Below, piece by piece: positions 1 through 8,030 of a stretch of 22,111 nt of DNA. The stretch spans positions 1 through 22,111 of the forward strand of contig JBBDRX010000094.1 of the NCBI GenBank assembly GCA_040905245.1, written 5' to 3'. The notes beneath the pieces are model-generated. The model worked only from the letters and a program-made list of their open reading frames with translations. It was not told the origin of the DNA and made no database searches. How positions within the stretch are numbered: position 1 is the stretch's first letter; the number at the start of each line of letters is the position of its first letter. A program made the translations under genes and the position numbers. The stretch is from JBBDRX01 sp040905245 (GTDB taxonomy: Bacteria; Bacteroidota; Rhodothermia; Balneolales; Balneolaceae).

Positions 1-410
1 TCATTTTCTTTACTCTGCTTGGACTTGCAGCGCTTACCTCCTCTATTTCATTGCTGGAAGTCCCGGTCGCCTTTGTCATCGACGAACTGAATATCCGGCG
101 AAAAAAAGCAGCCTGGATCGTTGGCCTGCTGGTCTGCTGCATTTCGATCGTCATCTCATTCGATACCTCTCTCATCGACCTGTTTGTCATTATTTTCAAT
201 GAAGTCGGGCTCCCTCTGGGCGGGCTGATGATCTGCCTGTTTCTCGGTTATGTCTGGAAAAGCGAGAGTGCGATTGACGAGATCGAACAAGGATTCCCGA
301 ATGTCAGAAACCACTGGTTTACACCCGTCTGGATCTTCTTTATGAAGTATGTATGCCCGGTTTTGATCGCACTGATACTCGTTACGATTCTTCTGAACAT
401 CTTTTCATAA
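1..410 (+). CDS. Sodium-dependent transporter, NSS (neurotransmitter:sodium symporter) family, C-terminal fragment
   Basis: The 5' end lies outside the window. The reading frame is open from base 3, so the TTG at base 51 is an internal codon and not the start. The fragment opens with a helix containing ALTSSISLLE and then AFVIDELNIRRKKA. This closely parallels transmembrane helix 8 of LeuT and the loop after it, where the Thr-Ser pair contributes to the Na2 sodium site. Three more hydrophobic segments follow, around codons 40-57, 60-85 and 105-135 of the visible frame, and the protein ends at a short polar tail. Family members are inner-membrane symporters that import amino acids or related amines with Na+. 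The substrate cannot be read from this part. The gene is transcribed toward efp, 82 bp away, with no clear terminator between them. The family call is firm. Confidence 0.85.
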   Translation, partial: IFFTLLGLAALTSSISLLEVPVAFVIDELNIRRKKAAWIVGLLVCCISIVISFDTSLIDLFVIIFNEVGLPLGGLMICLFLGYVWKSESAIDEIEQGFPNVRNHWFTPVWIFFMKYVCPVLIALILVTILLNIFS

Positions 411-492
411 ATTGAACCGAAAAGAAGATGATGAGTTTGTTAACCAACTTCTCTTGCTCTATTTTCCTGCCAAATTCTAACAAAAAAGGTAC

Positions 493-1071
493 ATGCCAAA
501 GATAGACACCTCCGCTTTCCGGCCGGGACTTGCGATTCTGGTTGATGATGAAATCTACTCAATTGTCGACTTTCAACATGTAAAGCCGGGTAAGGGCGGT
601 GCATTTGTAAGAACACGGTTAAAGGGGATCGAAAACGAAAAGAATATCGAGAAGACGTTTCGTTCGGGCGAAAAGGTTGAATCTGTACGTATAGAAAGCC
701 AACCCTATCAGTTCCTTTACAGTGATGGCGATCTCTTCTTTTTCATGCATCAGGATACCTATGAGCAGATCCCCCTGGAGAAATCCCGTGTTCAAAAATC
801 GGAATTTATTGCTGACGGCACAGTATGTACGCTCATTGTAGATGTTGACAACGACCAAATCCTCTATGCCGAACCGCCAGCACACATAACCACACAGGTG
901 GAAAAGACCGATCCGGGTTTACGTGGAGATACGGCTCAGGGTGGCAGTAAGCCGGCTACGATTGCTTCAGGAGCCACGATCCAGGTTCCGCTCTTCATCA
1001 ATACCGGCGACGAGATCAAGGTAGATACCCGCACCGGTGTATATATTGAACGTGTTAACTCAAACGGATAG
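493..1071 (+). CDS. efp: Translation elongation factor P
   Basis: EF-P binds the ribosome between the P and E sites and relieves stalling at consecutive prolines. The 192-residue product has the usual length and three-domain layout: a KOW-like N domain (about 1-62), a central OB domain (65-127) and a C-terminal OB domain (129-187) ending in the conserved TGVYIERV. The modifiable lysine sits in HVKPGKGGAFVRTRL at Lys34, the same number as in E. coli. The modification enzyme is not in the window, so the type of modification is unknown. The start ATG has a purine-rich AAAAAAGG just upstream, one of the few recognisable ribosome sites here. The stop is 3 bp before accB, and efp-accB-accC is a widely conserved gene order, so co-transcription is likely. 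Confidence 0.97.
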   Translation: MPKIDTSAFRPGLAILVDDEIYSIVDFQHVKPGKGGAFVRTRLKGIENEKNIEKTFRSGEKVESVRIESQPYQFLYSDGDLFFFMHQDTYEQIPLEKSRVQKSEFIADGTVCTLIVDVDNDQILYAEPPAHITTQVEKTDPGLRGDTAQGGSKPATIASGATIQVPLFINTGDEIKVDTRTGVYIERVNSNG

Positions 1072-1074
1072 ATC

Positions 1075-1536
1075 ATGGATTTAAAACTTGTAAAAAAAAT
1101 CATCGACCTGATCAGTGAAAGTGATGTGGATGAAGTCTCAATTGAAGAGGGTGAATTCAAAATCAGTGTCAAGAAGAAATCTGATCCCCCCTCTCCTGAA
1201 AGTGTCATGGCATTTCAGCAGCCGGCCCCACAACCTGCTGCACCAACCCCTGCTTCCGGCGGGCAGACAGAGGAAACCTCCTCTGAACCGGCGGACGGAG
1301 AAATCGTCACCTCCCCCATTGTAGGAACATTCTACCGTTCCTCCTCTCCGGATTCCGGCCCGTTTGTTGAAGTCGGAGACCGTATTGAAAAAGGGGAACC
1401 TCTCTGCATTGTAGAGGCCATGAAAATTATGAATGAGATTGAGGCAGAGTTCAGTGGTACCGTCCAGAAAATTCTGGCCGAAGACGAACAACCTGTCGAA
1501 TTCGAACAACCTCTCTTTCTCATCAAAAAAGATTAA
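1075..1536 (+). CDS. accB: Biotin carboxyl carrier protein of acetyl-CoA carboxylase
   Basis: This protein carries the biotin swinging arm of acetyl-CoA carboxylase, which makes malonyl-CoA for fatty acid synthesis in the cytoplasm. The 153-residue product has a charged N-terminal segment (1-36), a flexible Pro/Ala/Ser-rich linker (37-75) and a biotinyl domain (76-153). The biotin site reads CIVEAMKIMNEIEAE with Lys117 as the acceptor lysine, and the BCCP-type thumb region TFYRSSSPDSGPFVEVGD precedes it. Length and order match bacterial AccB. It starts 3 bp after efp and ends 11 bp before accC, so translational coupling within the operon is likely. The start ATG is the first in the frame and gives the typical N terminus MDLKLVKKIIDLI. 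Confidence 0.97.
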   Translation: MDLKLVKKIIDLISESDVDEVSIEEGEFKISVKKKSDPPSPESVMAFQQPAPQPAAPTPASGGQTEETSSEPADGEIVTSPIVGTFYRSSSPDSGPFVEVGDRIEKGEPLCIVEAMKIMNEIEAEFSGTVQKILAEDEQPVEFEQPLFLIKKD

Positions 1537-1547
1537 CGGGCGCCTGC

Positions 1548-2903
1548 ATGTTTAAGAAAATATTGATCGCCAACCGGGGAGAAATTGCGCTTCGAGCCAT
1601 TCGCACTTGCAAAGAGATGGGTATAAAGACCGTTGCGGTCTACTCCACAGCAGATCAGGACAGCCTCCACGTGAAGTTTGCAGACGAGGCCGTCTGTATC
1701 GGACCGGCTCCAAGCAAGGAGAGCTATCTGAAAATACCATCCATCCTCTCTGCAGCTGAAATTACCAATGCAGAAGCGATTCATCCCGGATATGGATTCC
1801 TTTCGGAAAATGCCGAGTTTTCAAGAATTTGTGCGGAACACGATCTCAAATTTATTGGCCCCTCTCCGGAGATGATCTCTTTGATGGGTGACAAGGCTAC
1901 CGCAAAACACACGATGATCAATAGCGGTGTCCCGGTTGTTCCGGGTTCGGATGGTATTGTCGAGACCTACAAGGAGGCCAAAGCCGTCTGTGAAGAAATC
2001 GGTTATCCGGCCATCGTAAAGGCGTCGGCTGGTGGAGGTGGGCGTGGAATGCGGATCGTCCACGAGGAGTCCCGGTTGAAACAGGCCTTTGAAACGTGTA
2101 GAAGCGAAGCCTCCAGTGTATTTGACAATCCGGATGTCTACATCGAAAAGTTTGTACAGAATCCACGGCACATTGAAATTCAAATACTGGGAGACCAGCA
2201 TGGCAACGTGATCCATTTGGGAGAACGGGAATGCTCTCTCCAGCGGCGAAACCAAAAACTCCTTGAAGAGTGCCCCTCCCCTGTGATGACCCCGGAACTC
2301 AGAGAGCGTATGGGCGAAGCAGCAGTCAATGCCGGTAAAGCGATAAACTATGAAGGTGCCGGCACCATTGAATTTCTCGTGGATAAGGATCTGAATTTTT
2401 ACTTTATGGAGATGAATACCCGTATTCAGGTCGAACATCCCGTCACCGAAGAGGTGACAAACTACGACCTGGTTGCAGAACAGATCCGGATAGCGGCCGG
2501 TGAAAAGCTGGTACTGAAACCACTGAAAATGCGGGGACACGCCATTGAGTGCCGAATCAATGCCGAAGACCCCGCAAAGAGTTTCCGTCCCTCTGCAGGA
2601 ACCATACAAGTATTCCATGTACCGGGTGGACATAGTGTTCGGATCGATACTCACGCCTATTCCGGATACAATATTCCTCCCCATTACGACTCCATGATCG
2701 CAAAACTCATTGTCAGTGCTCCCACCCGGGAGGAGGCGATCAAACGGATGAAACGCGCGCTGGGAGAATTTATCGTGGAAGGAATACATACGACCATTCC
2801 TTATCACCTGCAGCTGATGGATGATGAACGGTTCCTTGCCGGTGATTTTACAACACACTATCTCGAATCTGACTTCACTTTTCAACCCGACGAAACCAAT
2901 TGA
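1548..2903 (+). CDS. accC: Biotin carboxylase subunit of acetyl-CoA carboxylase
   Basis: AccC is the ATP-grasp enzyme that carboxylates the biotin on AccB using ATP and bicarbonate. The 451-residue product has the standard length. Visible motifs, in order, are the N-terminal FKKILIANRGEIALR, EAIHPGYGFLSEN (about 76-89), the glycine-rich ATP loop KASAGGGGRGMRI (158-170), HIEIQILGD, ERECSLQRRNQKLLEE (227-241) and the active-site stretch MEMNTRIQVEHPVTE (287-301). The last contains Glu288, Arg292, Gln294 and Glu296, aligned with the E. coli numbering. The C-terminal domain carries ECRINAEDP and the PPHYDSMIAKLI segment. It follows accB by 11 bp. The carboxyltransferase genes accA and accD are not in the window. 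Nothing looks damaged. Confidence 0.98.
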   Translation: MFKKILIANRGEIALRAIRTCKEMGIKTVAVYSTADQDSLHVKFADEAVCIGPAPSKESYLKIPSILSAAEITNAEAIHPGYGFLSENAEFSRICAEHDLKFIGPSPEMISLMGDKATAKHTMINSGVPVVPGSDGIVETYKEAKAVCEEIGYPAIVKASAGGGGRGMRIVHEESRLKQAFETCRSEASSVFDNPDVYIEKFVQNPRHIEIQILGDQHGNVIHLGERECSLQRRNQKLLEECPSPVMTPELRERMGEAAVNAGKAINYEGAGTIEFLVDKDLNFYFMEMNTRIQVEHPVTEEVTNYDLVAEQIRIAAGEKLVLKPLKMRGHAIECRINAEDPAKSFRPSAGTIQVFHVPGGHSVRIDTHAYSGYNIPPHYDSMIAKLIVSAPTREEAIKRMKRALGEFIVEGIHTTIPYHLQLMDDERFLAGDFTTHYLESDFTFQPDETN

Positions 2904-2911
2904 GTAACGCC

Positions 2912-3292
2912 ATGAATGTGCCAAACGAACTGAAATACACCCGAGAACATGAATGGATCCGAAATAACGGGGATGGAACCGGAACCATTGGTATTACAGA
3001 TTTTGCGCAACAGGAACTTGGGGACATCGTTTTTGTCGAGCTGGAAGAACCCGGCTTTGAATTTCAGCAAAACGACTCATTCGGTACCGTGGAAGCCGTT
3101 AAAACAGTTTCTGACCTTTTTGCACCGGTTTCGGGCGAAATACTTGAGATCAATGAACAACTGGAGGACGATCCGGAATCGGTAAACAGAGATCCCTACG
3201 GTGATGGCTGGCTCATTCGAGTCAAGTTGACAGCAGAAAGTGAACTGGATCAATTGTTGACAAACGATCAGTACCAAACCATCATCGATTAG
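2912..3292 (+). CDS. gcvH: Glycine cleavage system H protein (lipoyl carrier)
   Basis: GcvH shuttles the aminomethyl group between the P, T and L proteins of glycine cleavage on a lipoyl lysine. It can also act in lipoate relay. The start chosen is ATG 2912, giving 126 residues and the usual N terminus MNVPNELKYTREHEWI. An alternative TTG at 2900 would overlap the accC stop and add only four residues. The lipoylation motif is FGTVEAVKTVSDLFAP with Lys64 as the acceptor, at the usual GcvH position. The conserved GDIVFVELEEPG and the C-terminal DPYGDGWLIRVKL are also present. The gene lies 8 bp after accC and 27 bp before guaA. No gcvP or gcvT is in the window, so gcvH is detached from the rest of its pathway and grouped with another carrier-protein system. 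Confidence 0.96.
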   Translation: MNVPNELKYTREHEWIRNNGDGTGTIGITDFAQQELGDIVFVELEEPGFEFQQNDSFGTVEAVKTVSDLFAPVSGEILEINEQLEDDPESVNRDPYGDGWLIRVKLTAESELDQLLTNDQYQTIID

Positions 3293-3319
3293 CCTTTCTC
3301 TTACTTCTTTTCAGATCAG

Positions 3320-4876
3320 ATGAGCATGCATATACACCACAAAGAGTGGATATTAATTCTTGACTTCGGATCCCAGTACACACAACTGATCGCCCGTAGA
3401 GTCCGTGAATTAAATGTCTATTGTGAAATCCACCCGTACGATACGGATCCAGAGACTTTCAGGGAGAACCTGCCGGCCGGGATCATCCTCTCGGGTGGCC
3501 CGAAAAGCGTATACGATCAGGACGCGCCGATTCTGAATATGTCCATATTCGAGTGGGGCCGGCCGGTTCTGGGTATCTGTTATGGCCTTCAGGCCCTTTC
3601 TCACTCAATCCTTCCCGGTAGCGTTAAACGAGCTGAAAAACGAGAGTTCGGACGGGCGAAACTTCGAGTTGACAATGAAAATGGTTTGATGCGCGGACTC
3701 TCGGACGGGTCGGTCGTCTGGATGAGCCATGGCGATCACATCATCGACCTTCATGAGTCTTATGAAGTCGTCGCACACACTGACAACGCACCCGTTGCTG
3801 CTGTACGACACCGGGAAAAACAGATTTACGGATTGCAATTCCACCCTGAAGTGGTTCACACCAAAGAGGGCCTCAAAATCTTTGAGAACTTCGTCCGGGA
3901 TATCTGTGCTTGTACAGCAAACTGGACAGCAGCTTCATTTATTGAAACCGAGATCGAGGAGATTCGCCGGAAGGTCGGCAACGACCGGGTTCTCTGTGCC
4001 CTTTCCGGCGGTGTCGATTCCACTGTGGTTGCCACACTGATCCATAAAGCGATTGGAGAACAGCTTCTTTGCATATTTGTGGATAACGGCCTTCTCCGTA
4101 AAGGTGAGTTTGAACAGGTGCTAAAAACCTATAAAGAGGAGCTGAACCTGCCGGTCAAAGGTGTCGATGCCTCCTCGCTCTTTCTCAAACGGCTGGAGGG
4201 TATTGCCGATCCTGAAGAGAAACGAAAAATCATCGGCAATACGTTTGTAGACATTTTTGATGACGAAGTAGACGGGCTTGATGAGTTCACATGGCTGGCA
4301 CAAGGAACCCTCTATCCCGATGTGATTGAGAGTGTCTCTTTCAAGGGACCGTCTGCAACCATCAAATCTCACCATAATGTGGGGGGCTTGCCGGCAAAGA
4401 TGAAACTGAAATTGCTGGAACCGGTTCGTGAACTCTTCAAAGACGAAGTGAGAACCGTCGGCCGGGAACTTGGAATCCCGGAGGAGTTTATCGGGCGGCA
4501 CCCCTTTCCAGGCCCCGGGCTCGGTATTCGCGTAATCGGTCCCGTATCAAAGGAGAGGCTCGATCTGTTGCGGGAAGCAGATGCCATCTTTATCAGGGCT
4601 CTGCGTGAAAATAAACTCTATCACAAGGTTTGGCAGGCACTGGTCGTTCTTTTACCTGTACAATCCGTTGGAGTGATGGGGGACGAACGGACCTACGAGT
4701 TTACAGCTGCACTTCGTGCGGTGACCAGTGTGGATGGAATGACCGCCGACTGGGCACACCTCCCCTTCGATTTTCTTTCGGATGTTTCCAACAGAATTAT
4801 CAATGAAGTCCGTGGGATCAATCGTGTGGTTTACGACATCAGCTCCAAGCCACCATCAACCATTGAATGGGAGTAG
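3320..4876 (+). CDS. guaA: GMP synthase (glutamine-hydrolysing)
   Basis: GuaA converts XMP to GMP using ATP and glutamine-derived ammonia, the last step of guanine nucleotide synthesis. The 518-residue product is full length. The N-terminal class I glutamine amidotransferase domain (about 10-200) shows the nucleophile elbow LGICYGLQ with Cys87 and the His/Glu pair in FHPEV (His175, Glu177). The ATP-pyrophosphatase domain follows with the PP-loop LSGGVDST (228-235). The dimerisation domain contains the signature GRHPFPGPGLGIRV and the chain ends PPSTIEWE, as is normal for the family. The start could also be Met3, since no ribosome site helps to decide. It is probably the last gene of the efp operon. 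A short AT-rich inverted repeat lies just downstream at 4881-4897. Confidence 0.98.
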   Translation: MSMHIHHKEWILILDFGSQYTQLIARRVRELNVYCEIHPYDTDPETFRENLPAGIILSGGPKSVYDQDAPILNMSIFEWGRPVLGICYGLQALSHSILPGSVKRAEKREFGRAKLRVDNENGLMRGLSDGSVVWMSHGDHIIDLHESYEVVAHTDNAPVAAVRHREKQIYGLQFHPEVVHTKEGLKIFENFVRDICACTANWTAASFIETEIEEIRRKVGNDRVLCALSGGVDSTVVATLIHKAIGEQLLCIFVDNGLLRKGEFEQVLKTYKEELNLPVKGVDASSLFLKRLEGIADPEEKRKIIGNTFVDIFDDEVDGLDEFTWLAQGTLYPDVIESVSFKGPSATIKSHHNVGGLPAKMKLKLLEPVRELFKDEVRTVGRELGIPEEFIGRHPFPGPGLGIRVIGPVSKERLDLLREADAIFIRALRENKLYHKVWQALVVLLPVQSVGVMGDERTYEFTAALRAVTSVDGMTADWAHLPFDFLSDVSNRIINEVRGINRVVYDISSKPPSTIEWE

Positions 4877-4880
4877 ATAG

Positions 4881-4897
4881 AATTGTCTGGAACAATT
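4881..4897 (+). other. Small inverted repeat after guaA
   Basis: AATTGT and ACAATT form a perfect 6-bp inverted repeat around a 5-base loop, 5 bp after the guaA stop. It is AT-only apart from one G:C pair and has no T-run, so it is at best a weak terminator or a chance structure. Confidence 0.25.
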
Positions 4898-5022
4898 TAC
4901 ACCCGGTTTCCTATATCAAAGTCCGGCGACTTGGTTTCCGAATCCAGTCTCCGGCCCGAATTGTGTAATGAATGAACCCAATTGATCTTCCCGGCTTCCC
5001 CTTTTTACGAATGACTTCTGAT

Positions 5023-6789
5023 ATGGAATGCTTCAAACGAATCGGACTTTTTTTTACAACTCTTGCGATCCTGCTTCTGACGGTAACCACTCCTGTATTC
5101 ACCCAGTCATTTGAAGAAGCACTCGATCACTATGAAGCTGAAGAGTTTGAAGAAGCCCTTGAGCTTCTGGAAAAACTTTCCGATAAAGAACGCAACACTC
5201 TTTTGAAGGCAAAAAGCTGGCTCGCACTGGGCCAATACCTGCAAGCCGATTCCATCCTTCGCTCTCTGCTTAACGATACCAGCAGGGAGATTTCGTCTGA
5301 AGCTCGCTATACACTATCTCTCGTACTGTTACGAACAGGAAACATTACGGATGCAGTAGAAATGATTTACCCTGTACAGGCTTCGGAGATCCGAACAGGA
5401 ATCGGAACAGATGCCCGCTCACTTTACCGGGAACTGCTGGCTTTTCTGACGGACCGCCAGCGACAGGAAATTTTCTGGAACAGTAATTCGACCGTATTGA
5501 GGTTGGACCTCATCCGTTCTGCTGCATCCTCCGGCTCTCCGGAATCTGCAGCTGCTATGCTGGATCTAATGACCAACTCCGGACTACTTGACGGAAACGA
5601 AGACGAGGAATATACAGAGCAAATTGATGAGCTCCGACAGCAAGTACAGAATTCTCAACTTCATCCACCAGGCTATCCGGTTCCCGACGGCATGGCCTAT
5701 CATATCGGTGTCGCTCTGCCAGCCGGGGAGCCGGATAATAACGGAGTCTCTGTTTCCCGAAATCTCTACTCCGGTCTTCTAATTGCCGCCGAAGAGTTTA
5801 ATGCAAGACACACAGATCGAAAGCTGTTTCTTCGGTTTTCCAATACATACGCCGATCCGGATTCTACACGGAAAGCGATTCATCGGCTGATCTGGCAGGA
5901 ACAGGCCGACTTGCTGATCGGGCCTCTGTTTTCTGAAAGTGCCGAACAAGCATCTCTGGCCGCAGAGAGATACGAAGTTCCTTTTTTAACTCCGTTAGCG
6001 AACTCCGAAGAGATCAACGAGGGAAATCACTATCTGTTTCAACTCAACCCCACCTTTGATGTTCACGGCCGGCAGATGGCCCGATTTGCAGTTAACGATC
6101 TTGGGCTGGATACCCTGGCGGTCATGACACAATCCAACTCGATCGGCCGATCATCCGCCATAGCATTTCGAATAGAGGCCGAACAACTCGGAGCACATGT
6201 CGCTTATTATATCGAAGACGATTTTTCACAAAATGCATACGATCTTTCCGAATATACGGAACGGTTCAATCCAGACCCCGAGGTAGTCGATTCCCTCTCC
6301 CTGAAACGAGTGGATGGAATTTACGCTCCGTTTACCGGGCAGGAAGCAGAAACGCTGGCCAATCAGTTGATGACCGATCTGGAATGGATGGAGAGTCAGG
6401 CAGTCGTCCTGGGATCCGAAGAGTGGTCGGCCATTCGCCTGACCGATGAACAGCAACGCCGCTTCCCGATCTACCATACACAAAGTACACTCGAAACCGA
6501 TAACCCTGAACAGTCTGCACAGTTTCAGGAAGAGTATATGAATCGTTTTGGGCAGGAACCGGATCGTTTCTCCAGGATTGGATACGATACAGGTCAATTT
6601 CTCTCACAGGCGCTGGAAACCGCCGGTAACCCTCGTATTCTGAATCGTGTTTTCCGACAGATGGCCCCCTATCAGGGACTTCTCCTTCATATCCATTTTG
6701 ATGGAAACCAGATTAATCAGAGTGTTCAGGTTGTCCCGACAAATGAACGGGCAACAAGACAATCAGGTCAATTCCCTGACTCACGTTGA
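5023..6789 (+). CDS. Secreted TPR plus type 1 periplasmic-binding-fold protein (LpoA-like / ABC-substrate-binding-like)
   Basis: The start chosen is ATG 5023 (588 residues) because it gives a compact signal peptide: MECFKRIG, a hydrophobic core and likely cleavage near VFTQ-S. ATGs at 5011 and 4972 are in-frame alternatives that would give a long N region. After the signal come helical TPR-like repeats (about 29-115, for example FEEALDHYEAEEFEEALELLE) and a helical linker. From about residue 226 there is a type 1 periplasmic binding fold (IGVALPAGE, NLYSGLLIAAEEFN, ADLLIGPLFSESAEQ, PFLTPLANS). This two-part layout is the one seen in LpoA, the outer-membrane activator of PBP1A, but it also occurs in proteins annotated as amino-acid-binding. 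There is no lipobox cysteine, unlike LpoA. The convergent neighbour mltG also acts on peptidoglycan, which favours an envelope role over transport. No permease genes are near. Confidence 0.75.
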   Translation: MECFKRIGLFFTTLAILLLTVTTPVFTQSFEEALDHYEAEEFEEALELLEKLSDKERNTLLKAKSWLALGQYLQADSILRSLLNDTSREISSEARYTLSLVLLRTGNITDAVEMIYPVQASEIRTGIGTDARSLYRELLAFLTDRQRQEIFWNSNSTVLRLDLIRSAASSGSPESAAAMLDLMTNSGLLDGNEDEEYTEQIDELRQQVQNSQLHPPGYPVPDGMAYHIGVALPAGEPDNNGVSVSRNLYSGLLIAAEEFNARHTDRKLFLRFSNTYADPDSTRKAIHRLIWQEQADLLIGPLFSESAEQASLAAERYEVPFLTPLANSEEINEGNHYLFQLNPTFDVHGRQMARFAVNDLGLDTLAVMTQSNSIGRSSAIAFRIEAEQLGAHVAYYIEDDFSQNAYDLSEYTERFNPDPEVVDSLSLKRVDGIYAPFTGQEAETLANQLMTDLEWMESQAVVLGSEEWSAIRLTDEQQRRFPIYHTQSTLETDNPEQSAQFQEEYMNRFGQEPDRFSRIGYDTGQFLSQALETAGNPRILNRVFRQMAPYQGLLLHIHFDGNQINQSVQVVPTNERATRQSGQFPDSR

Positions 6790-7826
6790 TCCCGGATTCG
6801 GTACTGCTCCCTGATCCACTCACGCCATCGGTTGCTGGCCGCTCTGTGCTCGTTAAATGTCCGGCTGAATACGTGACCTCCGCCAGGACTTGCAACCATG
6901 TAAAGATAGTCATGTTCTTCCGGAAACAGTGCAGCTCTCAATGACACATAGTCCGGATTGGTAATGGGCCCGGGTGGCAAACCTCGAATTCTGTAGGTAT
7001 TGTAGGGGTGGTCTGTCTCATAATCTTCATATAACAGACGGCGGTGCTCACCGATTGCATAAATCACCGTGGGATCTGCCTGCAAGCGCATATTCCGATC
7101 CAGTCGATTCCGGTACAATCCGCCTATTCGTGCTTTCTCCTCCTGGTTGGCAGCCTCCCATTCGATAATGGAAGCCAGTATCACCAGCTGATTCAGATCG
7201 AGTGAACTCTCCTCTATTTCCTCGGCATAACGCTCTTCAAAACGACGGACAAATTCATTATAAATTCTTTTAATGACGTTTCCCGGAGCTGTTGTCCAAT
7301 AAAAATTATAGGTATCCGGAATCATTCTTGAGAATAGCTCCTCACTACTCATGTCAAACTCAGCGAGAAGTTCGCTCTCATGCGAAAAGAGTACTGCAAA
7401 ATCCAGTGAATCGGCCTTCATCTGACGAGAAAGAGTAGCTGCAAGACGACCGACTGTCGCTCCGGACGGGATCGTGACAGAAGCATGATCCTGCAGGCCG
7501 AGTGATAGCCGGGACAAAAGGCCTTCATAGGAATATTCACCATCCAGTTCATACCGGCCAATACTGAAATTTCGCCAGCCAAGAAGCCCGGATATCCACC
7601 GAATCTCTTCCCGATCCAGTTCGACATCCAGGTCTTCAAGCAGATCCACGACCTCTTCAAGGCTGGACTGTTCTTGTATATACAGCACAACCGGCTCTTG
7701 TGTCTTCAATGCGGAAGAGTTGGATATACGGCTCTCACGCGAGATATAGACGGGTAGGAACAGGATGATAAATACCAGAACCTGGGGCATATACCCTCGG
7801 TTTATCAACGTATCAGAATCTCCCAT
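6768..7826 (-). CDS. mltG: Endolytic murein transglycosylase MltG (YceG family)
   Basis: MltG cleaves nascent peptidoglycan glycan strands at the outer face of the inner membrane and is thought to terminate their growth. The 352-residue product has one N-terminal membrane anchor (about 14-28) and a LysM-like region (about 45-118, ending near VTIPSGATVGRLA). The YceG catalytic domain follows. It contains LASIIEWEA, with Glu222 aligned to the catalytic Glu218 of E. coli, then LYRNRLDRNMRLQADPTV, YNTYRIRGLPPGPI and YLYMVASPGGGHVFS, all family signatures. The start is ATG 7826. ATG 7790 (MPQVLVF) would still keep the anchor. Its 3' end overlaps the upstream TPR/binding-fold gene by 22 bp on the opposite strand. 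It is divergent from the TonB receptor, with about 200 bp between them. Confidence 0.95.
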   Translation of the reverse strand: MGDSDTLINRGYMPQVLVFIILFLPVYISRESRISNSSALKTQEPVVLYIQEQSSLEEVVDLLEDLDVELDREEIRWISGLLGWRNFSIGRYELDGEYSYEGLLSRLSLGLQDHASVTIPSGATVGRLAATLSRQMKADSLDFAVLFSHESELLAEFDMSSEELFSRMIPDTYNFYWTTAPGNVIKRIYNEFVRRFEERYAEEIEESSLDLNQLVILASIIEWEAANQEEKARIGGLYRNRLDRNMRLQADPTVIYAIGEHRRLLYEDYETDHPYNTYRIRGLPPGPITNPDYVSLRAALFPEEHDYLYMVASPGGGHVFSRTFNEHRAASNRWREWIREQYRIRDQRESGN

Positions 7827-7896
7827 CAGATTGTGTTGAATTCGCCGGCAGTCGTCAGGAATCTATAACTCAGCATAAAATGTTCACTAACTGCCT

Positions 7897-7922
7897 TTTC
7901 CTTGCCTAAATATACAAGGAAA
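7897..7922. promoter_or_regulatory. Symmetric 8-10-8 inverted repeat in the mltG / TonB-receptor divergent region
   Basis: TTTCCTTG (7897-7904) and CAAGGAAA (7915-7922) are perfect inverted arms around a 10-bp AT-rich spacer. The symmetry and the position between two divergent genes suit a dimeric regulator's operator. A hairpin in the receptor's leader is also possible. The 8-mer ACTTCCTG occurs twice just downstream (7931-7938 and 7959-7966). The regulator is unknown. Confidence 0.4.
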
Positions 7923-8030
7923 TAAATCGCACTTCCTGTACGAATTTAGTGGAAAATTACTTCCTGATATGATAGTTTGCGAAACTATAAAAAAAGATCA
8001 CTCTACAGACATCTCCAATCACGTATTCCA

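Noticed and set aside
1821..2924. 367-residue open frame antisense to accC
   Set aside because: It is a shadow of the conserved biotin carboxylase gene with no recognisable domain and an unlikely composition.
4078..4086. A perfect DnaA box on the minus strand (TGTGGATAA on the plus strand)
   Set aside because: It lies inside guaA and encodes the conserved Val-Asp-Asn of the VDNG segment. It is isolated and best explained by coding constraint.
7977..8030. TTG start for the TonB receptor with an 18-residue extension
   Set aside because: It would place a basic stretch before an otherwise well-formed signal peptide that starts at ATG 8031.
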